Shown: positions 1 to 8,772 of the stretch, piece after piece
Layout: the number at the start of each line of letters is the position of its first letter
Numbering within the stretch: position 1 is the stretch's first letter
Source of the DNA: Flavobacteriaceae bacterium UBA6231
GTDB lineage: Bacteria > Bacteroidota > Bacteroidia > Flavobacteriales > Flavobacteriaceae
Length of the DNA: 64,000 nt
Assembly: GCA_002441545.1 (NCBI GenBank)
Contig: DJWL01000201.1
Location: 14,259 to 78,258 of the forward strand
Direction: 5' to 3'
The notes under the pieces: model-generated
Databases searched by the model: none
The model's input: only the letters and a program-made list of their open reading frames with translations
Told to the model about the DNA's origin: nothing
Translations under genes and position numbers: made by a program

Positions 1-2
1 AC

Positions 3-1154
3 GATAGTTTTTTAGATTTCCAGAGGTTAACGGATAAACAGGATCAAGTTGAAATGCGAATGATAGAAGAGTTTTTAGATAAATACCCACAGAATGAAAA
101 TTATGAGAAAGCTATGGGCATGCTTTATAATTTGTCTACCCATCCTAATTTCATCTCTGACAATGTTCCTGATAGTCTACTACAGTATTTAAATGGTATA
201 AGGTATAAGGAGGCACCGAAGTCTGAAAGGCATAGCATGTTTAAAAGTCTTATGCGTGCTTTGCCTATAGATGAACTGGCTCGAGCAAAGTATTTGAAAA
301 AGACGAACGATTTAGTCGCCAATATTCTCTCCTCTGACGCATCTTTGGATCGTAAATACAGGGCTGAACATATGTTGTTAATTCGAAACTATATTAGTGC
401 TAATAAAATATATTCTCAATTACCAGAAAGAAATAAAATGGAAGCTGGTTATTGGGATCGATTTGATATCCAATTTTGGGATTTATTACGATTGCAGATG
501 GAAACAGTAATGAATAAATATGGAACAGTGGAGCAAATGGCTACTGATATCAAGGGGCTATTGGTTGCCATTGGAAATCGTTCAAAGGCTGCAGGAGACG
601 CCTATTGGAAATATTTCTTGGATATAACGGGACCTAATAACCCACAAGCCGACCAAGCAGGTATTAAAGCCTTACATAAGTTTGCAGCCGACAATGTAGC
701 CGCACTAGAAGCATTAAAGGCAGTGGATGGTACCAAACCACTAGAAATGGAATTTATAGCCATGGATGGTACTCAAGTAGACCTTGCCAAAATGCGAGAG
801 AAAGTGGTGTTGATTGATTTTTGGACCCCTTGGTGTGGTCCTTGTATTGCAGCTATGCCTCATCTTAAAACCCTTTATGATAAATATCAAGACCAAGGTT
901 TCGAAGTGATTGGGATAGTATCAGGTGGTGTAGGAAGAGAAAGTAGAATAAAAGATGTCCTTAAAAAGACATCAGCTAATTGGCCACTGCGTTTGGAAGG
1001 AGGGACAGAATCTGTAAGTTTCACCTCTTTATATCAAATCAAATCTTACCCTACAGTTTGGTTATTAAATAAGGAAGGAGTTATAGTTGATAAGGAAGCA
1101 AGAGGCGAGAAGCTAGAACCTTTAATCCGCAAGTATTTGGGTTTAGATAATTAA
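3..1154 (+). CDS. TlpA-like thioredoxin-fold protein, 5' end outside window
   Basis: The reading frame is open from base 3 with no stop, so the gene very likely starts before the window and the first ATG (54) is internal. The C-terminal third is a redoxin domain with the active-site motif WCGPC followed by AMPHLKTLYDKY, typical of TlpA/ResA-type thiol-disulfide oxidoreductases of the Bacteroidetes cell envelope. The N-terminal 230 residues are helical and not recognised, as is usual for long flavobacterial TlpA-like proteins. Expected role: thiol-disulfide exchange outside the cytoplasm. No signal peptide can be judged because the start is missing. Confidence 0.85.
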   Translation, partial: DSFLDFQRLTDKQDQVEMRMIEEFLDKYPQNENYEKAMGMLYNLSTHPNFISDNVPDSLLQYLNGIRYKEAPKSERHSMFKSLMRALPIDELARAKYLKKTNDLVANILSSDASLDRKYRAEHMLLIRNYISANKIYSQLPERNKMEAGYWDRFDIQFWDLLRLQMETVMNKYGTVEQMATDIKGLLVAIGNRSKAAGDAYWKYFLDITGPNNPQADQAGIKALHKFAADNVAALEALKAVDGTKPLEMEFIAMDGTQVDLAKMREKVVLIDFWTPWCGPCIAAMPHLKTLYDKYQDQGFEVIGIVSGGVGRESRIKDVLKKTSANWPLRLEGGTESVSFTSLYQIKSYPTVWLLNKEGVIVDKEARGEKLEPLIRKYLGLDN

Positions 1155-1329
1155 AAAATAAAAATGAATTCCCGTAAGTCATAATATGTATCTGTCATCC
1201 TGAACTTGTTTTAGGAACATATAAGCTAACTTATGGGTTACAAGACTAATAAATGTCGAACACAGGTAAGGTCAGCATAGTCTTTATAGTAATTATTGCT
1301 TATTGCGGGCATTCAAATAAAAAATACTA

Positions 1330-2844
1330 ATGAACATAAATAAAGTATATTATAAACTTCTAATAATCACCTTGTTTTTAACAAGTTGCGGCAGTACAAA
1401 AACAAGTATTCCCCATCACATTCATTCAGATACAACATCAATCGTTGCCAAAAAAGTAGCGCTAACAGAGTCAGAGTTTCAACAATGGCCTTATACCGAT
1501 ATCTTTACAGATTCCATTCCGGGAATAAGTCTTTTAAAGACACAAACACTTCTAAAAGAAAAAAAAATAACCCCCATCATTGTAGGGGTCATCGATTCAG
1601 GCGTTGATATAGAGCATAAAAGTTTAATTGATTTTATTTGGAGAAATGATGATGAGATAACAAACAATAAAAAGGACGATGACGACAATGGCTATATAGA
1701 TGATGTGCACGGTTGGAATTTTTTAGGCAGTAATCATGGCAATATGCTGTCAGCTCAACTGGAACTCACTAGAATGATAAAAACGTATGAGTCAAAAACT
1801 TTAGATGAGATTATGGAAACAGACCAAAAGGAGTATGATATTTATCAGCAGCAAAAAGAGGTTTTCAATCAAACGTCAACTTGGGTTAATGAGACCTATA
1901 ACGACCTTATTCAAAAACTTGATACGAGCCCTGAAGATGAAAAACTAAAAGAAGCTCTGGCACATTTTGAATCTCAAAAGAAATTTCATTATAATCTGGA
2001 TTATGAACCGCGAGATATTATAGGAGATAACCCCAATGATGTATCAGACTCCAACTATGGTAATCCCGATGTAATAGGGTTTAAAGACAAAGAATCACAT
2101 GGTACCCATGTAGCAGGTATCATAGCTACCGTAATAAATATAAGTGTTGAATCAGGGGATAATGATATTAAGATTATGCCTATACGTGCGATTCCTGACG
2201 GTGATGAATACGATAAAGATGTTGCTTTGGCCATTCGGTATGCAGTAGATAATGGTGCTAAAGTTATTAATATGAGTTTTGGTAAAGCGTATTCAGCACA
2301 TCCAAATTGGGTATATGAAGCCATTGAATATGCCAAAAAACATGATGTATTGTTAATTATGGGAGCTGGTAATAATAGTGAAAATATAGATAGCGCTGCA
2401 AATTTTCCAAATGATACTAAAAATAGTGATGTTGAATTTATAGATAATGTGATTAGTGTTGGAGCAACAACACATTATTATAACACGGATAAATTAGTGT
2501 CCAAGTTTTCAAATTATGGCAAAAGGAATGTTGATATTTTCGCTCCAGGATCAAAAATATATTCTACGTTCCCAGATAATCAATATAGTTATCAAGATGG
2601 AACGTCTATGGCTGCGCCTATGGTGAGCGGTGTAGCAACATTAATACGTTCGTATTATCCAAAACTTTCTGCTGGTCAAGTAAAGCAGGTCATAATGAAT
2701 TCAGGAATTTCTGTTGCTTTCGAGGTCAATGTAGGGATGTGGGGAGATAAAAAATTGTTGAGTGATTTATCAGTATCTGGTAAAATTCTAAACGCTTATA
2801 ATGCTTTATTAATGGCTGAAAACTTGTCTAATGAAAAGAAATAA
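1330..2844 (+). CDS. S8 family (subtilisin-like) serine protease, lipoprotein
   Basis: A 504-residue exported protease. The N-terminus has a hydrophobic stretch ending in the lipobox LTSC, so it is probably lipidated and anchored to the envelope. The catalytic triad is visible: Asp in GVIDSGVD (about residue 95), His in SHGTHVAG (about 258) and Ser in GTSMAAPM (about 428). About 110 residues with charged helices are inserted between the Asp and His motifs, as in other Bacteroidetes S8 lipoproteins. The stop codon overlaps the following gene, which suggests co-transcription with the DsbD-N-like gene. Substrate unknown. Confidence 0.92.
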   Translation: MNINKVYYKLLIITLFLTSCGSTKTSIPHHIHSDTTSIVAKKVALTESEFQQWPYTDIFTDSIPGISLLKTQTLLKEKKITPIIVGVIDSGVDIEHKSLIDFIWRNDDEITNNKKDDDDNGYIDDVHGWNFLGSNHGNMLSAQLELTRMIKTYESKTLDEIMETDQKEYDIYQQQKEVFNQTSTWVNETYNDLIQKLDTSPEDEKLKEALAHFESQKKFHYNLDYEPRDIIGDNPNDVSDSNYGNPDVIGFKDKESHGTHVAGIIATVINISVESGDNDIKIMPIRAIPDGDEYDKDVALAIRYAVDNGAKVINMSFGKAYSAHPNWVYEAIEYAKKHDVLLIMGAGNNSENIDSAANFPNDTKNSDVEFIDNVISVGATTHYYNTDKLVSKFSNYGKRNVDIFAPGSKIYSTFPDNQYSYQDGTSMAAPMVSGVATLIRSYYPKLSAGQVKQVIMNSGISVAFEVNVGMWGDKKLLSDLSVSGKILNAYNALLMAENLSNEKK

Positions 2845-3334
2845 ATTAATGTTGATTACAAGAAAAAGAATCATACTAGCTTTTAGTTTTTTAATTGGTA
2901 TGTCAATATCAGCCCAAATTCTGGAACCAGCAAAGTGGAGCTGTAACGTATCTATTGAGCATCCAAAACAGGGCGAAATTATAGAGTTAATATTTAATGT
3001 AAAATTGGATGATTCTTGGCATTTATATAGCAATATTCAAAATTATGATATAGGTCCATTGGCCACAGAATTTAATTTCGAACCTAACAATACATTCAAA
3101 TTAATAAGCAATGTTATACCAATTAATTACATAACAAAGTATGATGATGTGTTTGAGGTTACAGTTAATTTTTTTGAACAAAAGGCAGAATTCAGACAAA
3201 AGGTAAAAATACTTTCTAACAACCCAATCATCAAAGCGAGCTACAGCTATCAGGTATGTTCAACTGTTGATGGGAAATGCATTTTTGGAGAATACGATTT
3301 CGAATTCAAAATAACTACCAAAACGAATCAGTAA
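2831..3334 (+). CDS. Secreted DsbD N-terminal-domain-like protein
   Basis: A 167-residue protein with an N-terminal signal peptide ending near MSISAQ. The body (AKWSC..., then KLDDSWHLYSNIQ) resembles the thiol-carrying N-terminal domain of the disulfide reductase DsbD, which passes electrons to periplasmic partners. It has Cys in AKWSCNV and two more in QVCSTVDGKC. The membrane and thioredoxin parts of DsbD are absent. It overlaps the protease gene by 14 bases if it starts at 2831; an alternative ATG at 2849 gives a four-base gap and a cleaner signal peptide. A thiol-handling role is inferred from the domain only. Confidence 0.65.
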   Translation: MKRNKLMLITRKRIILAFSFLIGMSISAQILEPAKWSCNVSIEHPKQGEIIELIFNVKLDDSWHLYSNIQNYDIGPLATEFNFEPNNTFKLISNVIPINYITKYDDVFEVTVNFFEQKAEFRQKVKILSNNPIIKASYSYQVCSTVDGKCIFGEYDFEFKITTKTNQ

Positions 3335-3599
3335 AATTAAAGTTAGTTCTGATTATTGATTTATAAAAATAAAAAATAAACAACCATATAATGACCAAAA
3401 AGGGAATGAAAAAAAATTCTAGTTTAGAAAACAACAAACATGTTGGTTAATCATTTTGTTTAGTTAAAAAAGACCATTCCCTTTAGATAATTAAAACAGC
3501 AAAAGTCAAAATATGGCATAAAAGATAAAGTAATTTGTTGTTCATTTTATCTCATGTTGAATTAGTCACTCATATTTTGAGCATTATTTTGAGTTAGCT

Positions 3600-3640
3600 G
3601 CAAGACACTCGTGGTAGTGGATCGGGTGTCTTGCTTTTTT
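3600..3640 (+). terminator. Strong intrinsic terminator
   Basis: The stem GCAAGACAC pairs with GTGTCTTGC and is followed directly by six T. It lies 265 bases after the nearest upstream gene, so it may end a separate small transcript. Confidence 0.75.
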
Positions 3641-3667
3641 GAATCCTTGCGCAAGCGGGGATCTCAT

Positions 3668-3727
3668 TGTCACTTCGAGTATTTTTTCAGAATATTAAAT
3701 TAAGATGAAAAATGTATCGAGAAGCTA
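3668..3727. repeat. Dispersed flavobacterial repeat fragment
   Basis: It carries CACTTCGAGT, a T-run and TGTATCGAGAAG in the same order as the repeat at 56507-56555, so the two are copies of one dispersed family. Only one arm is present here. Confidence 0.5.
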
Positions 3728-3811
3728 TAAAGAGGAAGCAGAATGATAAAAATTAATATATAATTTTTCAAAGCAATTCCCTAAACTTTTGACATAGTTT
3801 ATTTAATTGTA

Positions 3812-3850
3812 ATAGGGGCGCTTTTAATGCATAAAGCGCTCTTATTTTTA
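3812..3850 (+). terminator. Hairpin with T-rich tail
   Basis: A 13-bp arm (AGGGGCGCTTT against AAAGCGCTCTT, with two G-T wobble pairs) is followed by a T-run. No gene ends immediately upstream. Confidence 0.55.
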
Positions 3851-3950
3851 AACCGCCAAATATCAAACACCTATGAGAAATGTATTAACAAAAACGAGAA
3901 TAATTATCTAGGTGTTACATCTGACCGAAATATAGTATAAATAGAAACAG

Positions 3951-4412
3951 ATGAAAAAATTAATATATGCTTTATTAAGCCTTCTCTTTGGTATCACTAC
4001 AACAGCACAAAGTAAAAACAATGATTATGTTGAGTGGCGTTTCACAGTTAAAAAAGCAAGTGTAAACACATTTGCAATTCACGTAACGGCCCTAATTGAT
4101 TCGCCGTGGCGTATTTATACAAAATTGTTAAATATTCCAAACAGTTCCCTATTTAGTATTGCTTATGATTCCAACGCCTTTGTGATTTTTAAAAATAAGT
4201 TACAAGAAATAGGTACACCAATTGAACAATATGACGAGGTCGTTAAAGAACAAGTTAGGTCTTACAGGGTAGCGGCCAATTTTGTACAAACAGTAATGCT
4301 TATTGTTGATGAGTCTGTAACATTACATGGCAAAATAGCCTATGTCATTGGCGATGGCATTGGCAAACTTGAAACCCTAAAAGAAAAATTTAAAATAACC
4401 TTAAACCAATGA
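3951..4412 (+). CDS. Secreted DsbD-N-like protein, paralogue of the gene at 2831
   Basis: A 153-residue protein with a signal peptide ending near GITTTAQ. The body (VEWRFTVKK, then TALIDSPWRIYTKL) follows the same layout as the neighbour at 2831: a beta-rich domain with a W-x-(L/I)-Y signature. It has no cysteine in the mature part, so it cannot do thiol exchange itself and may be a structural or binding relative. Its role is unknown. It stands alone, separated from the previous gene by terminator-like hairpins. Confidence 0.6.
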   Translation: MKKLIYALLSLLFGITTTAQSKNNDYVEWRFTVKKASVNTFAIHVTALIDSPWRIYTKLLNIPNSSLFSIAYDSNAFVIFKNKLQEIGTPIEQYDEVVKEQVRSYRVAANFVQTVMLIVDESVTLHGKIAYVIGDGIGKLETLKEKFKITLNQ

Positions 4413-4490
4413 CATAAAACAAAAATAATTAGATTAATAGCAACTAGCTAAATTCAAGCTTTTGAGGGATTAATAAAGTGTTGAACATCT

Positions 4491-4511
4491 AGGGTACTTC
4501 CTTATACCCTA
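4491..4511. promoter_or_regulatory. Small inverted repeat before rteC
   Basis: An AGGGTA / TACCCT inverted repeat lies about 45 bases before the RteC start codon. It could be an operator or part of a hairpin; this is only a positional guess. Confidence 0.3.
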
Positions 4512-4553
4512 AATCTTCCAATGGAGTATTAATATTAATCTAAACAATTAAAC

Positions 4554-5408
4554 TTGAAAACTTACCACCAACTAATCAACCATTTAGAGCATAACCTTAC
4601 AGCACTTGAAAATCAAATACAAAATCTACACTGTCTATCCGAACAAAGCATAACCCAATGCAAAAATGTGTTGGAACAACTAAAAGCAGAGGTTGATAAA
4701 CACCAGTTTAATAATCCAAAAGAGGAAATAGAATTTTTTAAGGTCATCAAACCAAAAGTGTTGAGTTACTTAATCTTTTATGTAAAACGATTGCACATAG
4801 AAAGCAAACGTGCTATAGAAGGCAATAAAGAACAAATAAAATACCTTAAAAAGTACATTACAAGATTCCAAAGTTATTTCAATAACAATTTAGAGTTCTA
4901 CCATTATTACAAAAGCCATGCAACCCATCTGGACGAACAATATTTTTTAAGGGAAAATAAACAAGTCCGTTTAAACATAGAAGCCTATCATTTTTTCACC
5001 GACGACCAATTCTCAACCAGTCACGACACCACCGTGGCAACCATCATGGCATACACCAAACTGATTGAATACCTTAAAAACGAAATTAACAAACTAAATA
5101 ACACCACACACCACATGCAAACCATCAACCCATTTCAAAAAGAAGAAACCAAATTCCAATGGACTGGCAATTATCGGGAAGTAGTAGAGTTTTGCTATGC
5201 CTTATGTGCATCCGGCAGAATAAATAACGGTAATGTCAACATTAAGGAATTCACGCTGGCCATCCAGGACCTATTAAATATCAAAAACAATAATTATTAT
5301 CACGTCTTTGGCGAGGTAAAAGCCCGAAAGATAAACCGTACCAAGTTTATGGATCTTCTTAAAGAGTCATTGTTAAAATACATGGATAACCAGGATGCCC
5401 TAAATTAA
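4554..5408 (+). CDS. RteC family regulator of a mobile element
   Basis: A 284-residue protein resembling RteC, the regulator of excision in Bacteroides conjugative transposons. Typical features are the EEIEFFKVIKPKVLSYLIFY segment (about residues 60-80), the many aromatic/basic helices in the middle and the C-terminal region around FRMxLL-like helices that binds DNA in the family. The start codon is TTG at 4554; no closer ATG fits. It is the first gene of the mobile-element backbone and is followed by the excisionase-like HTH gene. In this decayed element its target operon may be gone. Confidence 0.8.
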   Translation: MKTYHQLINHLEHNLTALENQIQNLHCLSEQSITQCKNVLEQLKAEVDKHQFNNPKEEIEFFKVIKPKVLSYLIFYVKRLHIESKRAIEGNKEQIKYLKKYITRFQSYFNNNLEFYHYYKSHATHLDEQYFLRENKQVRLNIEAYHFFTDDQFSTSHDTTVATIMAYTKLIEYLKNEINKLNNTTHHMQTINPFQKEETKFQWTGNYREVVEFCYALCASGRINNGNVNIKEFTLAIQDLLNIKNNNYYHVFGEVKARKINRTKFMDLLKESLLKYMDNQDALN

Positions 5409-5500
5409 CCCTAAAGGCTCCTCCCTTTAGTTAAAGGGAGGTGTCAATACCGACCGTAAGCGTCGGGATGGACGGAGGGTTTGAAATTTAAGAAGTTATT

Positions 5501-5547
5501 ATTGCGAGTAGTCTCGATAAGTATCGGGCGACGTGGTAGTCTTTGTC
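5501..5547. repeat. REP-like element, copy 1
   Basis: It begins ATTGCGAG and contains CGACGTGG and TCTTT in the same order as the copy at 5819-5850, with an extra internal stretch. It looks like a dispersed flavobacterial extragenic repeat. Confidence 0.5.
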
Positions 5548-5552
5548 TCTTA

Positions 5553-5585
5553 AACACCCAAGTAATACCCAACTTGGGTGTTTTT
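5553..5585 (+). terminator. Intrinsic terminator
   Basis: The stem AACACCCAAGT pairs with ACTTGGGTGTT and is followed by a T-run. It probably ends the rteC transcript. Confidence 0.8.
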
Positions 5586-5757
5586 GTTTGTCATGAAATC
5601 TAGATGATTTTAAGCCAAATATTTCTAAAGGAGTGCTACAATTCCAACAAGCAAACCACAATTAATATGACAAAAAAAATCACCCACCGTAGGTGTTACG
5701 TATGTATAAAATCAAACAAACTACATCAATTTTGCCATACGAGAGTCAAATTACTAT

Positions 5758-5800
5758 AAAGCCGTCAACTAAAAAATGTTAACCATTGGCGGCTTTTTTA
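5758..5800 (+). terminator. Intrinsic terminator
   Basis: AAAGCCG pairs with CGGCTTT with a long loop and is followed by a T-run. Confidence 0.55.
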
Positions 5801-5818
5801 ACCGCTTAAAGGGTTGTC

Positions 5819-5850
5819 ATTGCGAGGAGCTTCGCGACGTGGCAATCTTT
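5819..5850. repeat. REP-like element, copy 2
   Basis: ATTGCGAGGAGC, then GCGACGTGGCAATC, matches copy 1 at 5501. It creates an apparent upstream start for the HTH gene that is not real. Confidence 0.5.
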
Positions 5851-5876
5851 TTAAAGCAACTAAAACATTATTAAAA

Positions 5877-6155
5877 ATGCCAGCAAACATCATCACAACA
5901 GAAGATCTCCAGGTATTCAAATCAGAACTATTGGAAGACATCAAACAAATCATCAACCACCAATCTGGATTCGCACCCAAAAAGTGGCTCAAATCCCCCG
6001 AAGTCCGCGACCTCTTAAGCATCTCTCCAGGCACACTCCAAAACCTGCGTATCAATGGCACATTACCATTCACAAAAGTAGGAGGAGTCATCTACTACGA
6101 CTACGACGAAATCCAAAAAATCTTCGAAGACAACCGCATCCACAACAAATACTAA
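5877..6155 (+). CDS. Helix-turn-helix (excisionase-like) DNA-binding protein
   Basis: A 92-residue protein. The C-terminal half (WLKSPEVRDLLSISPGTLQN, then a wing with GTLPFTKVGGVIYYDYDE) is the winged HTH_17/MerR-like fold found in excisionases and small regulators of Bacteroidetes mobile elements. The N-terminus is a short helix. I chose ATG 5877 because the longer frame from 5814 runs through a REP-like repeat. It sits between rteC and the replication-like gene, the usual position in such elements. Confidence 0.8.
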   Translation: MPANIITTEDLQVFKSELLEDIKQIINHQSGFAPKKWLKSPEVRDLLSISPGTLQNLRINGTLPFTKVGGVIYYDYDEIQKIFEDNRIHNKY

Positions 6156-6422
6156 ATCCCTGCGTGGTCAGTGAGCGTTGGTCAGTGAGCGTTGGTTATT
6201 GAGCGAAGTCGAAGTAAGTCGAACTGTGGTTACTGAGAAATGGTTACTGAGCGTAGTCGAAGTAAGTGGAAGTAAGTCGAACCATCAAAAGGTTTTCAGA
6301 ATCAAAAAGCTCCCATCTTCAGATGAAGAGGGGTGGCACTGGCTGTCAGGTAAGACAGGCAGTGTCGGGGAGTTTGAAATAAAAATTAATTGTCACCCCG
6401 AACGCAGTCGAGGGGTCTCATT
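6156..6422. repeat. Cluster of short tandem and dispersed repeats
   Basis: Repeated GTCAGTGAGCGTTG and TTACTGAGCG-GTCGAAGTAAG blocks with several variants fill this gap. They look like degenerate copies of the flavobacterial 'GAGCGTAGTCGAAG' extragenic repeat. No gene is supported here. Confidence 0.55.
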
Positions 6423-7043
6423 ATGCAAGAAGTAAATTACATAACCCACTTAAACGCAGTCTTTGACCAATTCTCAAAAGATAGCAGGTTAAACCCAACC
6501 CACATAAGCCTCTATGTGTCCCTATTCCAACTATGGAACACCAACAGGTTTGTCGAAGTGTTTTTTGTAAACAGGGAAGAAGTCATGCAATACTCCAAAA
6601 TTGGTTCAAAATCCACCTACCACAGATGCATCAAAGAACTGAGCCATTGGAACTACATTGTGTATTACCCATCCCACAACCCATTCAAAGGCAGTAAAAT
6701 CAAGATGCTCAAATGTTCCCCTGAGCAAGCCTGTCCCGAGCATGGTCGAGGGGTCGAAGGGTCGAGACAATCATCTGAATCTCACTATCCCAAAACAAGG
6801 ACAACCTCTGGACAAGCTCTGGTACACTACCGTCCCAAAATCGAGACAAGCACTGGACAAGCATTGGTACCTTTATATAAACATAATAAAACAATAGAAA
6901 ACAATAAAACAATTAAAAAAGAAAAAATTAATAAAAAAGAAAGTTTTGAAAATTTGGAAAATGGCAACAAACAACCCCGAACAGTCCCAAATCAGGACAA
7001 CCTCAAGACAACCAAAACCAAAAATTACAACGAACCGCTGTAA
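6423..7043 (+). CDS. Mobile-element protein with winged-helix-like N-terminus and repeat-inserted tail
   Basis: A 206-residue protein. The first 100 residues (SRLNPTHISLYVSLFQLWN, later SKSTYHRCIKELSHWNYIVY) look like the helical DNA-binding or replication-initiator-type domain common in Bacteroidetes integrative elements, next to a DnaC-like ATPase. The segment CSPEQACPEHGRGVEGSRQ is a translated palindromic genomic repeat inserted in frame; the tail is lysine/asparagine rich and low complexity. The start at 6423 skips another repeat fused to the longer frame. Replication or maintenance of the element is a likely but unproved role. Confidence 0.6.
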   Translation: MQEVNYITHLNAVFDQFSKDSRLNPTHISLYVSLFQLWNTNRFVEVFFVNREEVMQYSKIGSKSTYHRCIKELSHWNYIVYYPSHNPFKGSKIKMLKCSPEQACPEHGRGVEGSRQSSESHYPKTRTTSGQALVHYRPKIETSTGQALVPLYKHNKTIENNKTIKKEKINKKESFENLENGNKQPRTVPNQDNLKTTKTKNYNEPL

Positions 7044-7137
7044 TGAAAAGCAAAAAAGTTCCTTCCCTTGGTTAAGGGAAGGTGGATTAAGCTTCAGAAA
7101 AGAAGCTTAAGACGGAAGGGTTAGTAAATTTAAAAGC

Positions 7138-7800
7138 ATGAGTAACACCAAACCACACATCATCATCGAAAAAGGCGTAGAGTACCACCTCGGAGAACTC
7201 CAAGGCGACCAAATCAACTACGATTTTGGTAAAATCCTTACCTACCTAGATCATAAGGGCAAAATGTTGTTTGGCAAAAACTTTAAAATTTACGAAGAAG
7301 ATGAGGTCATACTCTTCAAACTCTGTATCTATTTCATCAAAGATTACGACTACTGTAAAAAATTCAACATCGACCCCAACAAAGGCATTCTGCTGTCCGG
7401 TCCGGTAGGTTGTGGCAAAACAAGTTTAATGAAGCTTTTAAAGCATATTGTACCCCATCAAAAACCCTATGAAGTCATTCCGGCCAGAAACATCACCTTT
7501 GCATTCAACAATATTGGCTACAAAACCATCGAAGATTATGGCAACAGCAATTACTATTGCTTCGACGATTTAGGGGTCGAAACAACCGGCCGTCACTTCG
7601 GGAAAGACTGCAACGTCATGGGAGAAATCATTCTCTCCAGATACGACTTATTTCTACACAGCAAAATAAAAACCCACGCCACCACCAACCTAAACGCCCA
7701 GGAACTAGAAGACCTCTACGGCAACCGTGTCCGCTCAAGAATGCGTCAACTTTTTAACTTAATTGCCTTCGATGAAAAAAGTACAGATAAACGTGTCTAA
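7138..7800 (+). CDS. P-loop ATPase, DnaC/IstB-like, of a mobile element
   Basis: A 220-residue AAA-type ATPase. The Walker A motif is GPVGCGKTSL (about residue 88) and the Walker B-like FDDLGVE lies near 142. The family resembles DnaC/IstB helper ATPases and follows the replication-like gene in Bacteroidetes elements, where it probably loads or positions a partner on DNA. The 3' end of a second, decayed copy lies 830 bp downstream (8631-8763), so cargo has been inserted or exchanged right behind this gene. Confidence 0.8.
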   Translation: MSNTKPHIIIEKGVEYHLGELQGDQINYDFGKILTYLDHKGKMLFGKNFKIYEEDEVILFKLCIYFIKDYDYCKKFNIDPNKGILLSGPVGCGKTSLMKLLKHIVPHQKPYEVIPARNITFAFNNIGYKTIEDYGNSNYYCFDDLGVETTGRHFGKDCNVMGEIILSRYDLFLHSKIKTHATTNLNAQELEDLYGNRVRSRMRQLFNLIAFDEKSTDKRV

Positions 7801-7842
7801 AAAGCAGTAAAATTAGCTCACAAATTCCCTCTATTTAGGCCT

Positions 7843-8466
7843 ATGCAAAAAATCAATGTCTTTTGGTCCTGGTTTCAAGAATGCAAAAATGAATTATATT
7901 ATCTGCATAAGTATAATCTTGAAGTCCAAAGTTATTATTTCGGTGAATTGACATCAAAACTGGAAGACTATGACAAATCATTAGGGTTTGTGATCAAATA
8001 CCCAGTAACTGTAGAAAAAGCAGAGATGGTCATCACTGCAAATGGCAATCCAGATGGCGTAATCTACGTTCGTAACCTAATAGCTCAGGCCCCCAACCTT
8101 TCCAATTGGAAGTTCACGGCATTTATTCAGCCCATAATAGATTTAGAGGCCTGTAGGCAGGGTAAAGATGACCCCTATGAATTTAACGAGCTCACCATTA
8201 AAGCAAGCGATATAAAATGGCTTCCAGTGGAGCATCATGAAGCCACAAACAAGTTAAGCCTGATGGTCTATATGATGGGGTACAAACAAATAATTAAAGA
8301 TATTGGCCCTACGACATTAGAGGATTATATTTTCACCATATTTCAGGATCTTTTAGGAGAAGCCATTGTGTATAAAAAAATTGAGAATGTGTATTATGAC
8401 GACCTATTGTTCAATCAACTCGAAGTTTTTCCTATCCATGAATTACCAGAATACCTTTCAGAGTAA
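7843..8466 (+). CDS. Conserved hypothetical protein
   Basis: A 207-residue soluble protein with no recognised domain or catalytic motif. The N-terminus (FWSWFQECKNELYYLHKYN) and the central VITANGNPDG and FTAFIQPI blocks suggest a conserved family of about 200 residues found in flavobacterial accessory regions. It lies alone between the intact ATPase and the ATPase remnant, so it is cargo of the element. Function unknown. Confidence 0.6.
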   Translation: MQKINVFWSWFQECKNELYYLHKYNLEVQSYYFGELTSKLEDYDKSLGFVIKYPVTVEKAEMVITANGNPDGVIYVRNLIAQAPNLSNWKFTAFIQPIIDLEACRQGKDDPYEFNELTIKASDIKWLPVEHHEATNKLSLMVYMMGYKQIIKDIGPTTLEDYIFTIFQDLLGEAIVYKKIENVYYDDLLFNQLEVFPIHELPEYLSE

Positions 8467-8523
8467 GTAGTGCTCAACACCGGTCCGAGCACCTGCCTGC
8501 TGAAAGAATGAAGGCAGGTTAAA

Positions 8524-8573
8524 AAAATGTCCAGTGGACATTTTTAGTGAAGGGGCCAGCTAGCGTATTGGCA
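8524..8573. repeat. 50-bp palindromic repeat, left copy
   Basis: The core AAATGTCC-AG-TGGACATTT is an inverted repeat. The whole 50 bases match 20873-20922 at about 43 positions in the same orientation. The two copies flank the restriction/Pycsar operon. Confidence 0.75.
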
Positions 8574-8630
8574 AATAAATTCACCTAACAACATCAAATT
8601 AAACGTTACCAAAACATAAAATCAAAAAAA

Positions 8631-8763
8631 ACCATGCCACCACCAACCTAAACGCCAATGAAGTCGAACCTCTACGGCAACCGTGTCCGCTCTCAAATGC
8701 GTCAACTCTTCAACTTAATTGCATTTGACCAAAAAAGTAAAAGCAAGAGGGGTAAAATAACTT
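8631..8763 (+). pseudogene. Remnant of a mobile-element ATPase gene (3' end)
   Basis: This stretch is clearly homologous to the last 130 bases of the ATPase gene at 7138-7800. It still encodes LYGNRVRSQMRQLFNLIAFD in the matching frame, against LYGNRVRSRMRQLFNLIAFD in the intact gene. The upstream part is broken by frame changes and a stop, and the rest of the gene is gone. The divergence (S-Q for S-R and a different tail) suggests that it derives from another element's ATPase and is not a recent duplication. Confidence 0.85.
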
Positions 8764-8772
8764 AATAAATAT

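Larger units (their letters stand above)
3335..3950. other. 616-bp gene-free stretch with hairpins
   Basis: I see no protein gene here. It holds a long inverted repeat (AAAAGGGAATG near 3399 and its complement near 3475), two terminator-like hairpins (separate entries) and a dispersed repeat at 3668-3727 related to one arm of the element at 56471-56648. Two terminators with no gene between or just before them leave room for a small RNA at roughly 3340-3640. Confidence 0.5.
5409..5876. other. Gene-free stretch rich in repeats and hairpins
   Basis: About 470 bases without a gene. It contains an inverted repeat just after rteC (CCCTTTA / TAAAGGG), two copies of a REP-like element (5501-5547, 5819-5850) and two intrinsic terminators. 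Confidence 0.6.

Noticed and set aside
5814..5876. Upstream start of the HTH gene
   Set aside because: The extension is the translation of a REP-like repeat; ATG 5877 fits the protein family.
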